Positions 28,913-38,535 of a stretch of DNA of 64,000 bases are shown here, piece after piece. The stretch covers positions 1-64,000 of the forward strand of contig CAJXMH010000015.1 in assembly GCA_913056345.1 (NCBI GenBank). The letters run 5' to 3'. The notes beneath the pieces were generated by a model. The model searched no databases, was not told where the DNA came from, and was given only the letters and a program-made list of their open reading frames with translations. The DNA comes from an uncultured Flavobacteriales bacterium (lineage in GTDB: Bacteria; Bacteroidota; Bacteroidia; Flavobacteriales_E; Vicingaceae). Position numbers and translations under genes: made by a program. Each line of letters opens with the position of its first letter. The stretch's first letter is position 1.

Positions 28913-29942
28913 GTTTATTATCGGCTTATTACTATTTTTTTTATTGGCTTGCTCTGAAAAAGCAGCACAGAGGCAATCGTTTAAAATTAGTTTTACAGAG
29001 CAAGACTCACCCTTGCAGCTTAGTTTAAGAGGCATTTCAGTAGTAGATTCTAATGTGGTTTGGCTAAGTGGAACAAAGGGAACTATCTTGCGCACTTTAA
29101 ATGGTGGAACAAAATGGGAACTAATACAAGCTCCAGATCAAGACTCACTTGATTTTAGAAGTATTTATGCTTTTTCGGCTCAAAAAGCCCTAGTAGCAAG
29201 TGCTGGTTTTCCTGCTAGGGTGTATAAGACTCTTAACGGTGGGCTAAGTTGGGAATTGGTTTATGAGAATTTGGACTCTGCCGCTTTCATGAACTCCATT
29301 GCCTTTAGAGGTCCACAACAAGGGGTTATTTTCGGTGATCAACTTGGCGACTGTCATTTGATTTTACAAACACTAGATGCTGGTAACACTTGGAGAAGGA
29401 TTTCATGTGAAAAACTACCGAAACCATTAGCCTATGAAAATGGATTTGCAGCTTCTAATTCTTGTATTGTAGTGACAAGACAAAGGCGTTACGTCATTGG
29501 CTTAGGAGGGTTGAAAAGTCGAGTATTCACTTCACCAAGAGGGCTTGCTTGGCAGGCTAGTCACACTACTTTAGGAGGTGGCTTAAGCAGCAGAGGAATC
29601 TATGCCCTTGCCGCAGGGCGTCAGCGGTTAATTGCTGTTGGTGGCGACTATACTAAACCAGATTCTACCTACCAGGCTTCAATTTCAAATGACCAAGGAA
29701 AAACCTGGCAAAGTGGAGGTGTCTTGAATGGTTACAGGTCTATAGTTGATTACAGTTCAAAACATCAATTGTGGATGGCTGCTGGGACTAATGGAGTGGA
29801 CTATTCAGAAGATCATGGTAAAAGTTGGGAAAAAGTTTCACAGCTTGAACTTAACACCTTGCAGTTTGATCAAGCTTCCGGCTCGGCTTGGGCTGCATCT
29901 TCTAAGGGTAGAATTTTTCGAATCGAAATAAAAAGCAATTAA
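28908..29942 (+). CDS. Lipoprotein with Ycf48/BNR-like beta-propeller repeats
   Basis: 344 residues. A short signal with lipobox LLACS (Cys near 16) predicts a membrane-anchored, probably periplasmic lipoprotein. The mature part has five Asp-box-like motifs: LNGGTKWELI, LNGGLSWELV, LDAGNTWRRI, SNDQGKTWQSG and SEDHGKSWEKV, typical of photosystem II assembly factor-like (Ycf48) and sialidase-type propellers. No catalytic residues are apparent. The ATG lies at the very end of the second copy of a duplicated terminator, leaving no room for a normal ribosome binding site. Role unknown. Confidence 0.78.
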   Translation: MRFIIGLLLFFLLACSEKAAQRQSFKISFTEQDSPLQLSLRGISVVDSNVVWLSGTKGTILRTLNGGTKWELIQAPDQDSLDFRSIYAFSAQKALVASAGFPARVYKTLNGGLSWELVYENLDSAAFMNSIAFRGPQQGVIFGDQLGDCHLILQTLDAGNTWRRISCEKLPKPLAYENGFAASNSCIVVTRQRRYVIGLGGLKSRVFTSPRGLAWQASHTTLGGGLSSRGIYALAAGRQRLIAVGGDYTKPDSTYQASISNDQGKTWQSGGVLNGYRSIVDYSSKHQLWMAAGTNGVDYSEDHGKSWEKVSQLELNTLQFDQASGSAWAASSKGRIFRIEIKSN

Positions 29943-29951
29943 AGTCCACCA

Positions 29952-29983
29952 TTTAGTCGCAGTGATTTAAAGGCTTAATTTTG
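29952..29983 (+). promoter_or_regulatory. Promoter of the SulP transporter gene
   Basis: TTTA (29952-29955) and a perfect -7 box TAATTTTG (29976-29983) are separated by 20 nt. The ATG at 30000 follows 16 nt later. Confidence 0.6.
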
Positions 29984-29999
29984 CGTTTTTAATAGCTTG

Positions 30000-31574
30000 A
30001 TGGGAAAAGAAAAAGCAACTAAACGGTTTACAACTTTTAGGCAAGATTTTGCTGCCAGCATTGTCGTGTTCTTTGTTGCGCTGCCCTTATGTCTTGGCAT
30101 AGCACTAGCAAGTGGTGCTCCTCTTTTCGCAGGCTTAATAGCTGGAATTATTGGCGGTATTGTTGTTGGCAGTATCAGTGGCTCTGCTCTCGGAGTGAGT
30201 GGACCGGCCGCCGGACTTGCAGTAATTGTGCTGCAGGCAATCAGTGACCTTGGAGGTTATCAAGTTTTTCTAGCTGCCGTGATCATTGGGGGTTTGATCC
30301 AGCTGATGTTGGCAGTTTTTAGGGCAGGTATTATTGGTTATTACTTTCCTTCTGCAGTAATCAAAGGCATGTTGAGTGGTATTGGAATTATAATTGTGTT
30401 AAAGCAAATTCCACATGCTTTTGGCTATGACCTCGACTATCCCGGTGATTTAAACTTTAATCAACTTAATGGAGAAAATACTTTCTCTGAGCTTGCAAAT
30501 ATGCTTGACTACCTTTCTCCACCCGCTATTTTAGTTTCGTTTGTCTCGCTAAGTATTTTGATTGTTTGGGAAGCCTACCTAATGAAGAAGGCTAAACTCT
30601 TTAACCTGCTGCAGGGGCCAATAGTAGCTGTGCTCTTTGGTATAGCTTATCAGCTAGTATGTCAGCGGTTTTGGCCATCTTGGGCTATTTCTGAAGGCCA
30701 TTTGGTTTCTGTGCCTGTTGCTAAAAACATGGAATCATTTCTCGGTCAGTTCATGCTACCTGATTTTTCAGCTTTTTTAAACCCTGAAGTTTATTGGGTA
30801 GGTATAACAGTTGCCATAGTAGCAAGTTTAGAGACTCTTCTAAGCGTTGAGGCTACTGATAAGTTAGATCCGCACAAAAGAATTACGCCTACCACTCGAG
30901 AGCTGTATGCCCAAGGAATTGGAAATGTGCTTTCGGGTTTTATCGGCGGCTTGCCTATTACCCAAGTGGTGGTTAGGAGTTCTGCCAATATCCAGTCTAA
31001 TGGAAAGACCAAACTGTCGGCAATAATTCACGGCTTTTTGATCTTATTTAGTGTGATTCTTATTCCCAGGATCCTAAACCTTATTCCACTTGCGGTGCTT
31101 GCTTGTGTCCTTTTTATGGTGGGTTATAAATTGGCCAAGCCTTCGCTATTTAGCAAAATGTACCACTTGGGTGCCAAGCAATTCATACCATTTATTGTAA
31201 CCATAATTGGCATCATCTTCACTGATCTTTTATTAGGAATAAGTTTGGGCTTTGCTGCTTCTATTTTAGTGATTCTGAGAGAGAACTTTATGAATTCCTA
31301 TTATTTAAAGGAGAAAAAAGTAGATGATGGAGCAAATCGGATCACCTTGAAGTTAGCAGAGGAGGTTTCCTTTTTAAATAAAGCCGCCATTCTAGATGAA
31401 CTCAATCAAATTGAATCAGGCACTTTTGTAGTGATTGACATGTCGGAGTCTGTTCGTGTAGATTATGATGTGCTTGAGATCATTAGCAATTTTAGCCAAA
31501 AGACAGCTAAAGAGAAAGATATAGAGGTTGAGATAAAAAAAGGCAAGATCAAGATCGATCAAGCCTCCTTTTAG
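30000..31574 (+). CDS. SulP-family anion transporter (probable bicarbonate or sulfate)
   Basis: 524 residues. There are about 12 to 14 membrane segments, beginning with the family signature FRQDFAASIVVFFVALPLCL near 18. The typical SALGVSGPAAGLAVIV region (near 63) and the SVEATDKLDPHKRITPT loop (near 285) follow. A short STAS-like domain (about 455-520; FVVIDMSESVRVDYDVLE) closes the protein. SulP carriers move sulfate, bicarbonate or chloride, often with sodium. I start at the ATG at 30000; a TTG three bases earlier is part of the same region. The transporter is convergent with the guanylyltransferase gene, 6 nt away. Confidence 0.9.
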   Translation: MGKEKATKRFTTFRQDFAASIVVFFVALPLCLGIALASGAPLFAGLIAGIIGGIVVGSISGSALGVSGPAAGLAVIVLQAISDLGGYQVFLAAVIIGGLIQLMLAVFRAGIIGYYFPSAVIKGMLSGIGIIIVLKQIPHAFGYDLDYPGDLNFNQLNGENTFSELANMLDYLSPPAILVSFVSLSILIVWEAYLMKKAKLFNLLQGPIVAVLFGIAYQLVCQRFWPSWAISEGHLVSVPVAKNMESFLGQFMLPDFSAFLNPEVYWVGITVAIVASLETLLSVEATDKLDPHKRITPTTRELYAQGIGNVLSGFIGGLPITQVVVRSSANIQSNGKTKLSAIIHGFLILFSVILIPRILNLIPLAVLACVLFMVGYKLAKPSLFSKMYHLGAKQFIPFIVTIIGIIFTDLLLGISLGFAASILVILRENFMNSYYLKEKKVDDGANRITLKLAEEVSFLNKAAILDELNQIESGTFVVIDMSESVRVDYDVLEIISNFSQKTAKEKDIEVEIKKGKIKIDQASF

Positions 31575-31580
31575 TTTTTG

Positions 31581-32660
31581 CTAAACAAATTCTTCTCCTT
31601 TGTTAAGCTTTATGTCTGTTACAAACTGCTTAATTTTCTGCTCGTCTTCCTTCTTGCAAACCAATAGGGTATCGTTTGACTCTACCACGATGTAATCTTT
31701 TAATCCTTGCAGTACCACAAGTTTGTCTTTTGGCACACTTACAATACAGTCTTCAGAATCATAAAGCATTACATGCTTTCCCACTACTGCATTACCAGAT
31801 TCATCTTGATCTAGGTGAGTATAAATAGAACCCCAGGTACCAAGGTCTGACCAGCCAATATCCGCGCTGATTACGTTTACGTTCTCAGATTTTTCCATGA
31901 TTCCGTAATCAATGCTAATGCTCTTACATACGGAGTATATCTTATTGATAGCCTCCTCTTCATTTTCAGTATTAAAGGCATCCTTTTCTTCTTTAAAGAG
32001 GCTGTCCATTTCAGGAAGTAATTTTTCGAAAGCATTTTGAATGGAAGCTAAACTCCAAATAAACATGCCAGAGTTCCAACTAAAGTCTCCGCTCTCTAAA
32101 AACTGTTTCGCTAATTCTAAGTCTGGCTTCTCCGTAAAGGTTTTTACTTTTTTGATTTCATCCTCATTGCTATCATCAAATTGAATGTAGCCATAACCTG
32201 TATCCGGTCTGCTAGGACTAATACCCAGCGTTAGTAGCGCATCATGGGTTGAGGTGAAACTAAGAGCTTTTTCCATCACTTCTAGAAACTTTTGTTCCTT
32301 CAAAATCAAGTGGTCTGCAGGTGCCACAATAATGTTTGCATTTGGGTTTTTTTGTGCAATCTTATAGTTCGCGTAGGCTATGCAGGGAGCAGTATTTCTT
32401 CTGCTAGGCTCACATAAAACCTGATCAGCATCAATGCCCAATTGCTCCATCACAAGCTCTTTATAAAGCTCATTGGTTACTACTAAAATATTTTCCTTTG
32501 GAATGATCTTCTCTAAACGGTCAAAAGTTTGTTGGATCAGCGTTTGACCGGTGCCGAGAATATCAATGAATTGTTTTGGAAACTTCGTTCTACTCATAGG
32601 CCAAAACCTGCTGCCTATTCCACCTGCCATAATCACTCCGAAGTTGTTTGATCTTTCCAT
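31581..32660 (-). CDS. Mannose-1-phosphate guanylyltransferase
   Basis: 359 residues. The nucleotidyltransferase signature MAGGIGSRFWPMSRTKFPKQF is at residues 11-31, followed by VAPADHLI near 112, GYIQFDDS near 160 and FTEKPDLELAKQFL near 175. It makes GDP-mannose from mannose-1-phosphate and GTP for envelope glycans and GDP-fucose precursors. The isomerase domain of bifunctional ManC enzymes is absent, so it is monofunctional. A promoter box (32691-32684) lies upstream; the gene also follows sprT-like by 76 nt on the same strand. Confidence 0.93.
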   Translation of the reverse strand: MERSNNFGVIMAGGIGSRFWPMSRTKFPKQFIDILGTGQTLIQQTFDRLEKIIPKENILVVTNELYKELVMEQLGIDADQVLCEPSRRNTAPCIAYANYKIAQKNPNANIIVAPADHLILKEQKFLEVMEKALSFTSTHDALLTLGISPSRPDTGYGYIQFDDSNEDEIKKVKTFTEKPDLELAKQFLESGDFSWNSGMFIWSLASIQNAFEKLLPEMDSLFKEEKDAFNTENEEEAINKIYSVCKSISIDYGIMEKSENVNVISADIGWSDLGTWGSIYTHLDQDESGNAVVGKHVMLYDSEDCIVSVPKDKLVVLQGLKDYIVVESNDTLLVCKKEDEQKIKQFVTDIKLNKGEEFV

Positions 32661-32683
32661 TGTTGCTTAATTTAAAAGGAGAT

Positions 32684-32691
32684 CAAATTTA
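32684..32691 (-). promoter_or_regulatory. -7 promoter box for the guanylyltransferase gene
   Basis: The minus strand reads TAAATTTG, a perfect TAnnTTTG match, 23 nt before the start codon. It could allow expression independent of the upstream feoAB-sprT-like genes. Confidence 0.45.
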
Positions 32692-32736
32692 ATTAATTCA
32701 ACTTGCACTAAACTGCTAATAAGGATGAACGGAAGG

Positions 32737-33336
32737 TTAATTTTCTAAAATCTCTATTTCAGCAAGACCGCTGATCAGATAAACCTTATGTGTTTTTAGT
32801 TCAATACATTCAAAACGACTCCTGCGCCTGGCTCCTTTCTTAAAAACTCGATCTTTTCTGAATCGAAAAGAAGTTCCAATTTCTACATCCTCTAGAAAAG
32901 TGGCTTTTTGAGGGTCTAATTCTTTTAAGGCTCGATAGAGCATTGGATCGCTGCAACTTGAGGCTTTAGGTCTTGCCAAGTGTTGTTCAAGAACACTTTG
33001 GATTTCTTTTGGAAATTCAACTTCTTGCTTGATGAAAGCTAGCTTTTCAGTGTAGATGGATTGCCACTCCTTGCCATGCGGTTGCACACGATTTTGATAC
33101 TTTTCCCAAGCGGCTGCATGCGCAATTTCATGCACTAAGGTGATCAAGAAATGGTATTGGTTTAGGTCTCCATTAACTGATATACGCGGAGGTTTCCCGC
33201 CATGAGCAGGTCTAAAATCACCAAGTTTGGTTTTTCTGCTCTTGGTTATTCTTAAGTGCAATTGATATTTTCTTAGCCAGCTGGCTATAGTCGGCAGGGC
33301 TGCTTCAGGAATGTATTTCAATAAGGTTTTAGACAT
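32737..33336 (-). CDS. SprT-like zinc-metallopeptidase-family protein
   Basis: 199 residues. The zinc-binding HExxH motif is seen in LITLVHEIAHAAAWEKY near residue 66, followed by the third ligand region PHGKEWQSIY near 84, matching SprT-like domains. Human Spartan of this fold degrades DNA-protein crosslinks; the bacterial role is unclear. The C-terminal Cys-rich zinc ribbon of classical SprT is not evident. It lies 9 nt after feoB on the same strand, probably by chance co-transcription. Confidence 0.85.
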   Translation of the reverse strand: MSKTLLKYIPEAALPTIASWLRKYQLHLRITKSRKTKLGDFRPAHGGKPPRISVNGDLNQYHFLITLVHEIAHAAAWEKYQNRVQPHGKEWQSIYTEKLAFIKQEVEFPKEIQSVLEQHLARPKASSCSDPMLYRALKELDPQKATFLEDVEIGTSFRFRKDRVFKKGARRRSRFECIELKTHKVYLISGLAEIEILEN

Positions 33337-33345
33337 TATTGCCTG

Positions 33346-35343
33346 CTACGAAAACACCTGGAAAACCAAAAGACTTGCAAAATAGGCCAAAGCTCCCATG
33401 TATACCAACTGTAAAATGGGCCACTTCCAACCACCCGTTTCTTTAACTACTATTGCGACCGTTGCCATGCACTGCAAAGCAAAGGCATAGAAAATCAAGA
33501 GGGAGTAACCTGTCGCTTTGGTATACACTTTTTCGCCTGTAGAAGGGTGGGTGGCTCTTGCCATTTTTTCTTTGATTGAGGTAGTGTTTTCTTCATCACC
33601 TACACTGTAGAGTGTCGCCATGGTGCCTACAAAAACTTCTCGAGCAGCGAACGAAGTAATGATTGAAATTCCAATTTTCCAATCAAAACCAAGTGGCCTT
33701 ATAGCAGGTTCTATAAACTTTCCGATATGACCGGCATAACTTGCCTCTAGCTTTTCGCTCGCTATTTGGTCTTGGGTTAAGCTGAGCTCTTGCGAGGGAT
33801 CTTGTTCGATTTGTTCGTATTTCTGCTCAATGGCCTCCATCTTATTACCCGGTCCATAAGAAGACAAGACCCACAATACTATTGAAACAGCAATGATGAT
33901 TTTACCAGCTTCAAATAGAAACACTTTAACCTTGTTGTAGATGGTCATGCCTACATTTTTCCACCTTGGCATGCGGTAAATTGGAAGCTCCATAATAAAG
34001 TGGCTGCGCTCTTCTGTTTTAACCCAGTATTTCAGCAGCATAGCTGTCCCAAGGGCTGCAACAAAACCCAATAAATAAAGCGCCATCATTACGATACCTT
34101 GTAAGTTAAAACCAAGCAATTGTTTTTCAGCAGGAATAACCAAAGCGATCAATAAGGTGTAAACCGGTATTCTCGCTGAACAACTGATCAGTGGCGTTAC
34201 AAAAATGGTTAGTAAGCGCTCTTTTTTATTGCTAATGGTTCTGGCACTCATGATGGCAGGAACTGCACATGCTGCACCTCCCAATAAAGGAATGATGGAT
34301 CTCCCATTTAAACCGAAACGCTTCAAAACAGTATCGGTCAAATAACTTACTCGGGCTAGGTAACCGGTGTCTTCTAGAATTGCTATGAACATGAAGAGTA
34401 AGGCGATTTGTGGAATGAAGATCACGATACCTCCTAAGCCTGCCAGCACTCCTTCTACGAGGAGATCATTGAGAATGCCTTCTGGTAAAGCACCTCCTAG
34501 CCAATTCCCAAATACTAAAAAGCCATTTTCAATCCAATCCATGGGGTAGGTTGACCATGAGAAAATGGCTTGGAAGATCAAGAATAGAATAAATAAGAAG
34601 ATCACAAAGCCCCAGACTGAGTGGGTGAAAATTTTATCGATCTTACGGGTACTTTCAGCAGTTTTAGCCGGGCCATCTGCATGGTAGGTTTTGGCTAAAA
34701 TTTCTTTAATTCGTTTAAACCGATCTACTGTATTTTTTAGTTGGTTCTTTTCTTCATGTCTTTCGATTACTTTCGGAGCAGGTATGTAATCAAAGGTTTC
34801 GATGCGTGTTTTTAACTTAGACACTCCTTTCCCTAGTCTGGCATTCATTGGTATTACAGGAACTCCAAGTTCTCTCTCTAATCCTGCAATATCGATTTTT
34901 TGTTTGTTCCTTTCTACAATATCCATCATGTTTAAAACAAGGATGGTTGGATATTCTAGGTCGATCATTTGCGTGACCAATAAAAGGTTACGCTTTAGAC
35001 TTGAAGCATCGGCAATGATGACTACAATCTCTTCTTTGTCATTTCGATTTTGATCAATCAGGTATTCATAGGTTACCTTCTCATCTTCTGACCTAGGAAC
35101 CAAGCTGTAAGTTCCAGGTAAATCAACAACTTCTAATTTTTCTTGGCCCAGTTTAAGTTGACCGGTCTTTTTTTCTACCGTTACACCAGGAAAGTTGCCA
35201 ATGCGTTGATTTAAGCCAGTTAGGGCATTAAACAAAGTAGATTTACCAGAATTGGGATTGCCTACAAGAAGTAGACGTTTGCCTGAGCTTTTTTTTATTT
35301 GAGGTGCTTCGCTTACTGTTTCCAACTGCTTATTGCTTAACAA
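33346..35343 (-). CDS. feoB: Ferrous iron transporter FeoB
   Basis: 665 residues. An N-terminal GTPase carries G1 LVGNPNSGKST near 27, G3 VVDLPGTYSL near 73 and G4 LNMMD near 117, followed by a coiled GDI-like helical region and about eight to ten membrane segments with two gate regions: GGAACAVPAIMSARTI (near 353) and a C-terminal FAAREVFVGTMATLYSVG (near 565). The iron-pathway Cys is in ISCSARIPVYTLLIAL near 390. It imports Fe(II). FeoA lies upstream and overlaps by 14 nt. It is somewhat shorter than E. coli FeoB, as is usual in Bacteroidota. Confidence 0.96.
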   Translation of the reverse strand: MLSNKQLETVSEAPQIKKSSGKRLLLVGNPNSGKSTLFNALTGLNQRIGNFPGVTVEKKTGQLKLGQEKLEVVDLPGTYSLVPRSEDEKVTYEYLIDQNRNDKEEIVVIIADASSLKRNLLLVTQMIDLEYPTILVLNMMDIVERNKQKIDIAGLERELGVPVIPMNARLGKGVSKLKTRIETFDYIPAPKVIERHEEKNQLKNTVDRFKRIKEILAKTYHADGPAKTAESTRKIDKIFTHSVWGFVIFLFILFLIFQAIFSWSTYPMDWIENGFLVFGNWLGGALPEGILNDLLVEGVLAGLGGIVIFIPQIALLFMFIAILEDTGYLARVSYLTDTVLKRFGLNGRSIIPLLGGAACAVPAIMSARTISNKKERLLTIFVTPLISCSARIPVYTLLIALVIPAEKQLLGFNLQGIVMMALYLLGFVAALGTAMLLKYWVKTEERSHFIMELPIYRMPRWKNVGMTIYNKVKVFLFEAGKIIIAVSIVLWVLSSYGPGNKMEAIEQKYEQIEQDPSQELSLTQDQIASEKLEASYAGHIGKFIEPAIRPLGFDWKIGISIITSFAAREVFVGTMATLYSVGDEENTTSIKEKMARATHPSTGEKVYTKATGYSLLIFYAFALQCMATVAIVVKETGGWKWPILQLVYMGALAYFASLLVFQVFS

Positions 35344-35548
35344 TCATATTTTCTGCATCGTTCTTACGCAGGCTAATAAAACTATCTTCTACTCTTATGA
35401 TCATAGGCTCGCCAAAAGGCGCAACGCGCTCTAGAGTTATACGTTCACCAATTATGCAACCCATGCTGTAAAGCTGAACGGTTAGCTGTTCGTCCAAAAT
35501 CTTTTCTAAGGTTACTTGATCTCCTATTTTACAGCTCGCTAAATTCAA
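35330..35548 (-). CDS. feoA: FeoA family protein
   Basis: 72 residues forming an SH3-like FeoA fold (LASCKIGDQVTLEKI near start, LYSMGCIIGERITLERVAPFG near residue 27). FeoA associates with FeoB and is needed for ferrous iron uptake. Its stop overlaps the feoB start by 14 nt, so the two are translationally coupled. No Fur box was recognised. Confidence 0.93.
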   Translation of the reverse strand: MNLASCKIGDQVTLEKILDEQLTVQLYSMGCIIGERITLERVAPFGEPMIIRVEDSFISLRKNDAENMIVKQ

Positions 35549-35575
35549 TAGTTCCTATTATTATTTAGAAGAAGT

Positions 35576-35770
35576 CTAAATAGCAAAAATAACATTTCTG
35601 TTTCCCTTTTGTGCTAATAAAGCCTGATTTGTTTGTTGCTCGAGTTGATGATAACTCCAAGAGGGGCAATCGCATTTTTTCTTCTTTTTTCTATATCCTT
35701 TTGGTCCGCTTGCACAAGCGGTCAAGAGTAGGATCGATATTAAGATCAAAACCAGCATTCTATTAGACAT
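35576..35770 (-). CDS. Small lipoprotein with basic and Cys motifs
   Basis: 64 residues. The N-terminus MSNRMLVLILISILLLTACAS has a lipobox (LTAC, Cys near 19). The mature part begins GPKGYRKKKKKCDCPSW, a basic block followed by a CxC motif, then a short polar tail. Small lipoproteins of this kind recur in Bacteroidota, but I know no function. A perfect -7 box ends 4 nt before the ATG (35782-35775), so the mRNA may be leaderless. It lies 27 nt upstream of feoA on the same strand. Confidence 0.75.
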   Translation of the reverse strand: MSNRMLVLILISILLLTACASGPKGYRKKKKKCDCPSWSYHQLEQQTNQALLAQKGNRNVIFAI

Positions 35771-35774
35771 GGGG

Positions 35775-35782
35775 CAAAAGTA
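35775..35782 (-). promoter_or_regulatory. -7 promoter box immediately before the small lipoprotein gene
   Basis: The minus strand reads TACTTTTG, a perfect TAnnTTTG match, whose last G is exactly 4 nt before the ATG. Transcription 4-5 nt after the box would begin at the start codon. Confidence 0.55.
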
Positions 35783-35845
35783 GGCAAATCAATTACCCAA
35801 ACCTTCTGTCGGGGCTAAAGCGTTTGAAAGGATTGGGGAATCTTC

Positions 35846-35880
35846 GCAAAAAAAAGTCCTGCCTTCTGGCAGGACTTTTA
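35846..35880 (-). terminator. Rho-independent terminator of nrdJ
   Basis: AAAAGTCCTGCC (35852-35863) pairs perfectly with GGCAGGACTTTT (35868-35879) around a 4-nt loop. On the minus strand the hairpin runs into nine T residues, directly downstream of the reductase gene. Confidence 0.9.
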
Positions 35881-35916
35881 GCACACAAAACTCGGCTACT
35901 TGTTGGCTAATTTACA

Positions 35917-38535
35917 TTAACCACACTTACTTTCTCCGCAATCGGAGCAAGTCAAGCAGCCTTCTTTAAACATTAATCCTTCAGATGAACCGCAGTTCTC
36001 ACAGGTTTGACCCTCTGCTTTGGTGCCATCTGGTATGTATTTTTTAAGTGCTCTTTGTACACCGTTTTTCCAAGTGTTCAAGCTTTCATCACTCAGGTGA
36101 AGATTCGCTACCATATCTACAACAAAAGTAAGTGGCATACCGTGACGTAACACACCTGAAATTAGCTTAGCATAGTTCCAATACTCTTGGTTAAAAGTTC
36201 TTGACAAGCCCTCAATAGTGGTTTTGTAACCATCTTTGTCTTCATATTGGAAGTCGTAACGAGCACGACCGTCCTCAGATTTATTGCGGATTACCCAACC
36301 TTTGTCTACTTGACTCAAGATGCTAAAGGAGTCTTCTGCTCTTCCGGTAAAGATTTCATAAGGTCTGCCATCTATACAACCAACAACAGCAATCCATTTT
36401 TCTTGGTTGTTGTTGAATTTAACAATATCCGCTTCTAGTGATTTTGGACGTTTAGGGGCTTGGGTTTCCATAAAGGCTACCTTATCATCTTTTTTGCCTT
36501 TATCATCATTGCTTACCAACACGCCGGATCTCGATCCATCACGGTAAACAGTGATTCCTTTACAACCGCTTTCCCAACCGGTAACGTAGATCTTACCGAC
36601 CATTTCTTCAGAAATTTCATTCGGTACATTTACTGTTACACTGATCGAGTGATCAACCCACTTTTGAACGGCACCTTGCATTTTTACTTTCGCAACCCAA
36701 TCTACATCGTTAGCTGTTGCTTTAGAGTATGGCGACTTTTCAATGATTTTGTTCAGTTCTTCTTGTGAGTAGGTAGCTACTTCTTCAAGGTCATACCCAT
36801 TTACCTCTAACCAGGTTTTGAAATTGTGGTGGAATACATTGTACTCTTCCCATGAATCTCCTACTTCATCAACAAAATCTACACGAGCGCTTTTGTCATT
36901 AGGATTTACTTTTCTTCTTCGCTTGTAAGCTACCATGAATACTGGCTCAATACCAGAAGTAGTTTGCGTCATAATACTGGTAGTACCTGTTGGCGCTATA
37001 GTCAACAAGGCAATATTTCTTCTACCGTATTTTACCATGTCCTCATAAAGAGCAGGATCTGCATCTTTAATTCTTTGGATCATCGGGTTTTTTTCTTCTC
37101 TTATAGAGTCATAGATAGGGAATGAACCTCTATCTTTTGCCATTTCCACTGAAGAACGATACGCTTCAATTGCAAGTGTTTTATGCACTTTAACGGAGAA
37201 ATCAAGTGCCTCATCGGTTCCATATCTTTTTCCTAGTGCTGCAAGCATGTCACCTTCTGCCGTAATGCCAACCCCAGTTCTTCTTCCTTCAATACACTTC
37301 TGCTTGATCTTTTTCCAAAGATTTAATTCAGTGCGTTTGATCTCAATGTTTTCAGGATCGTCTTCAATCTTTTTGATGATCGCATCGATTTTTTCCATTT
37401 CAAGGTCAACAATATCATCCATTATTCTTTGAGCATATCGTGCATGCTTTTTGAACTTGGGCATATTGAATGTTGCTTCTTCAGTAAATGGGTTTTCAAC
37501 GTAACTGTATAGGTTAACCGCTAATAAACGACAACTATCATACGGACATAGAGGTATTTCGCCACAAGGGTTGGTTGACACTGTTTTGAAACCTAAGTCT
37601 GCGTAGCAATCAGGGATTGATTCGTTTGTAACCGTATCCCAAAATAAAATACCAGGTTCAGCAGACTTCCATGCATTGTGAACGATTTTGTTCCATAGTT
37701 TCTGTGCATTGGTCTCCGTTTCATAAACGGGCTGATCACCTTCAATCGGATATTGTTGTTTAAATGGCTTATTATCTATCACTGACTTCATAAAGTCATC
37801 GGTGATTTTAACCGATACATTAGCCCCCGTTACTTTTGTGCCGTCCATTTTAGCATCAATAAAACCTTCAGCATCTGGGTGCTTAACAGAAACACTTAAC
37901 ATTAACGCTCCTCTTCTTCCATCTTGTGCAACTTCACGAGTAGAATTAGAGTAACGCTCCATAAAAGGTACAATGCCAGTGGAAGTTAAAGCCGAATTCA
38001 TAACCGGACTACCTTTAGGTCTGATGTGAGAAAGATCATGTCCTACCCCGCCTCTTCTTTTCATTAATTGAACTTGCTCTTCGTCGATCTTGAGAACTCC
38101 ACCATAAGAATCTGCCAAGCCTTTGTTGCCAATTACAAAGCAATTTGATAAAGATGCAATTTGATGATTGTTGCCAATACCTGTCATTGGACCACCCTGT
38201 GGAACAATGTATTTGAAACCCTCTAACAGTTCAAAAACCTCATTTTCGCTTAATGGATTTGGATAACGCTGTTCTACTCTTGCAATTTCGCTTGCTAATC
38301 TGCGGTGCATGTCGTCAGGATTCTTTTCGTAGATATTCCCTGCTGAATCTTTTACTGCGTATTTGTTTACCCAAACGTTAGCTGCTAGTTCATCACCATC
38401 AAAATATTCAGTTGCAGCATTAACTGCTTCCTCATAAGTATATATTGTTCTTTCTCTTGATTCTGCTGTTTGACTTTTTGAAGAATCTTGCTTGATTCCA
38501 AGGCTGTTTTTTTCGGCTGTTTCTTTCATTTTCAA
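35917..38535 (-). CDS. nrdJ: Adenosylcobalamin-dependent ribonucleotide reductase (class II)
   Basis: 872 residues. It reduces ribonucleotides to deoxyribonucleotides using vitamin B12. Visible are the redox Cys in SLSNCFVIG near 128, the NPCGEIPL triad with thiyl radical Cys near 322 and Glu, GRRGALMLSVSVKHPD near 206 and the thymine/phosphate-binding LLTIAPTGTTSIM near 512. The C-terminal Cys-rich ribbon CENCGSSEG plus CLTCSDCGESKCG passes electrons from thioredoxin. The length and the zinc tail match the Bacteroidota class II form. Start M1 at 38535 or the ATG two codons on. I see no cobalamin riboswitch upstream and no class I genes. Confidence 0.95.
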   Translation of the reverse strand: MKMKETAEKNSLGIKQDSSKSQTAESRERTIYTYEEAVNAATEYFDGDELAANVWVNKYAVKDSAGNIYEKNPDDMHRRLASEIARVEQRYPNPLSENEVFELLEGFKYIVPQGGPMTGIGNNHQIASLSNCFVIGNKGLADSYGGVLKIDEEQVQLMKRRGGVGHDLSHIRPKGSPVMNSALTSTGIVPFMERYSNSTREVAQDGRRGALMLSVSVKHPDAEGFIDAKMDGTKVTGANVSVKITDDFMKSVIDNKPFKQQYPIEGDQPVYETETNAQKLWNKIVHNAWKSAEPGILFWDTVTNESIPDCYADLGFKTVSTNPCGEIPLCPYDSCRLLAVNLYSYVENPFTEEATFNMPKFKKHARYAQRIMDDIVDLEMEKIDAIIKKIEDDPENIEIKRTELNLWKKIKQKCIEGRRTGVGITAEGDMLAALGKRYGTDEALDFSVKVHKTLAIEAYRSSVEMAKDRGSFPIYDSIREEKNPMIQRIKDADPALYEDMVKYGRRNIALLTIAPTGTTSIMTQTTSGIEPVFMVAYKRRRKVNPNDKSARVDFVDEVGDSWEEYNVFHHNFKTWLEVNGYDLEEVATYSQEELNKIIEKSPYSKATANDVDWVAKVKMQGAVQKWVDHSISVTVNVPNEISEEMVGKIYVTGWESGCKGITVYRDGSRSGVLVSNDDKGKKDDKVAFMETQAPKRPKSLEADIVKFNNNQEKWIAVVGCIDGRPYEIFTGRAEDSFSILSQVDKGWVIRNKSEDGRARYDFQYEDKDGYKTTIEGLSRTFNQEYWNYAKLISGVLRHGMPLTFVVDMVANLHLSDESLNTWKNGVQRALKKYIPDGTKAEGQTCENCGSSEGLMFKEGCLTCSDCGESKCG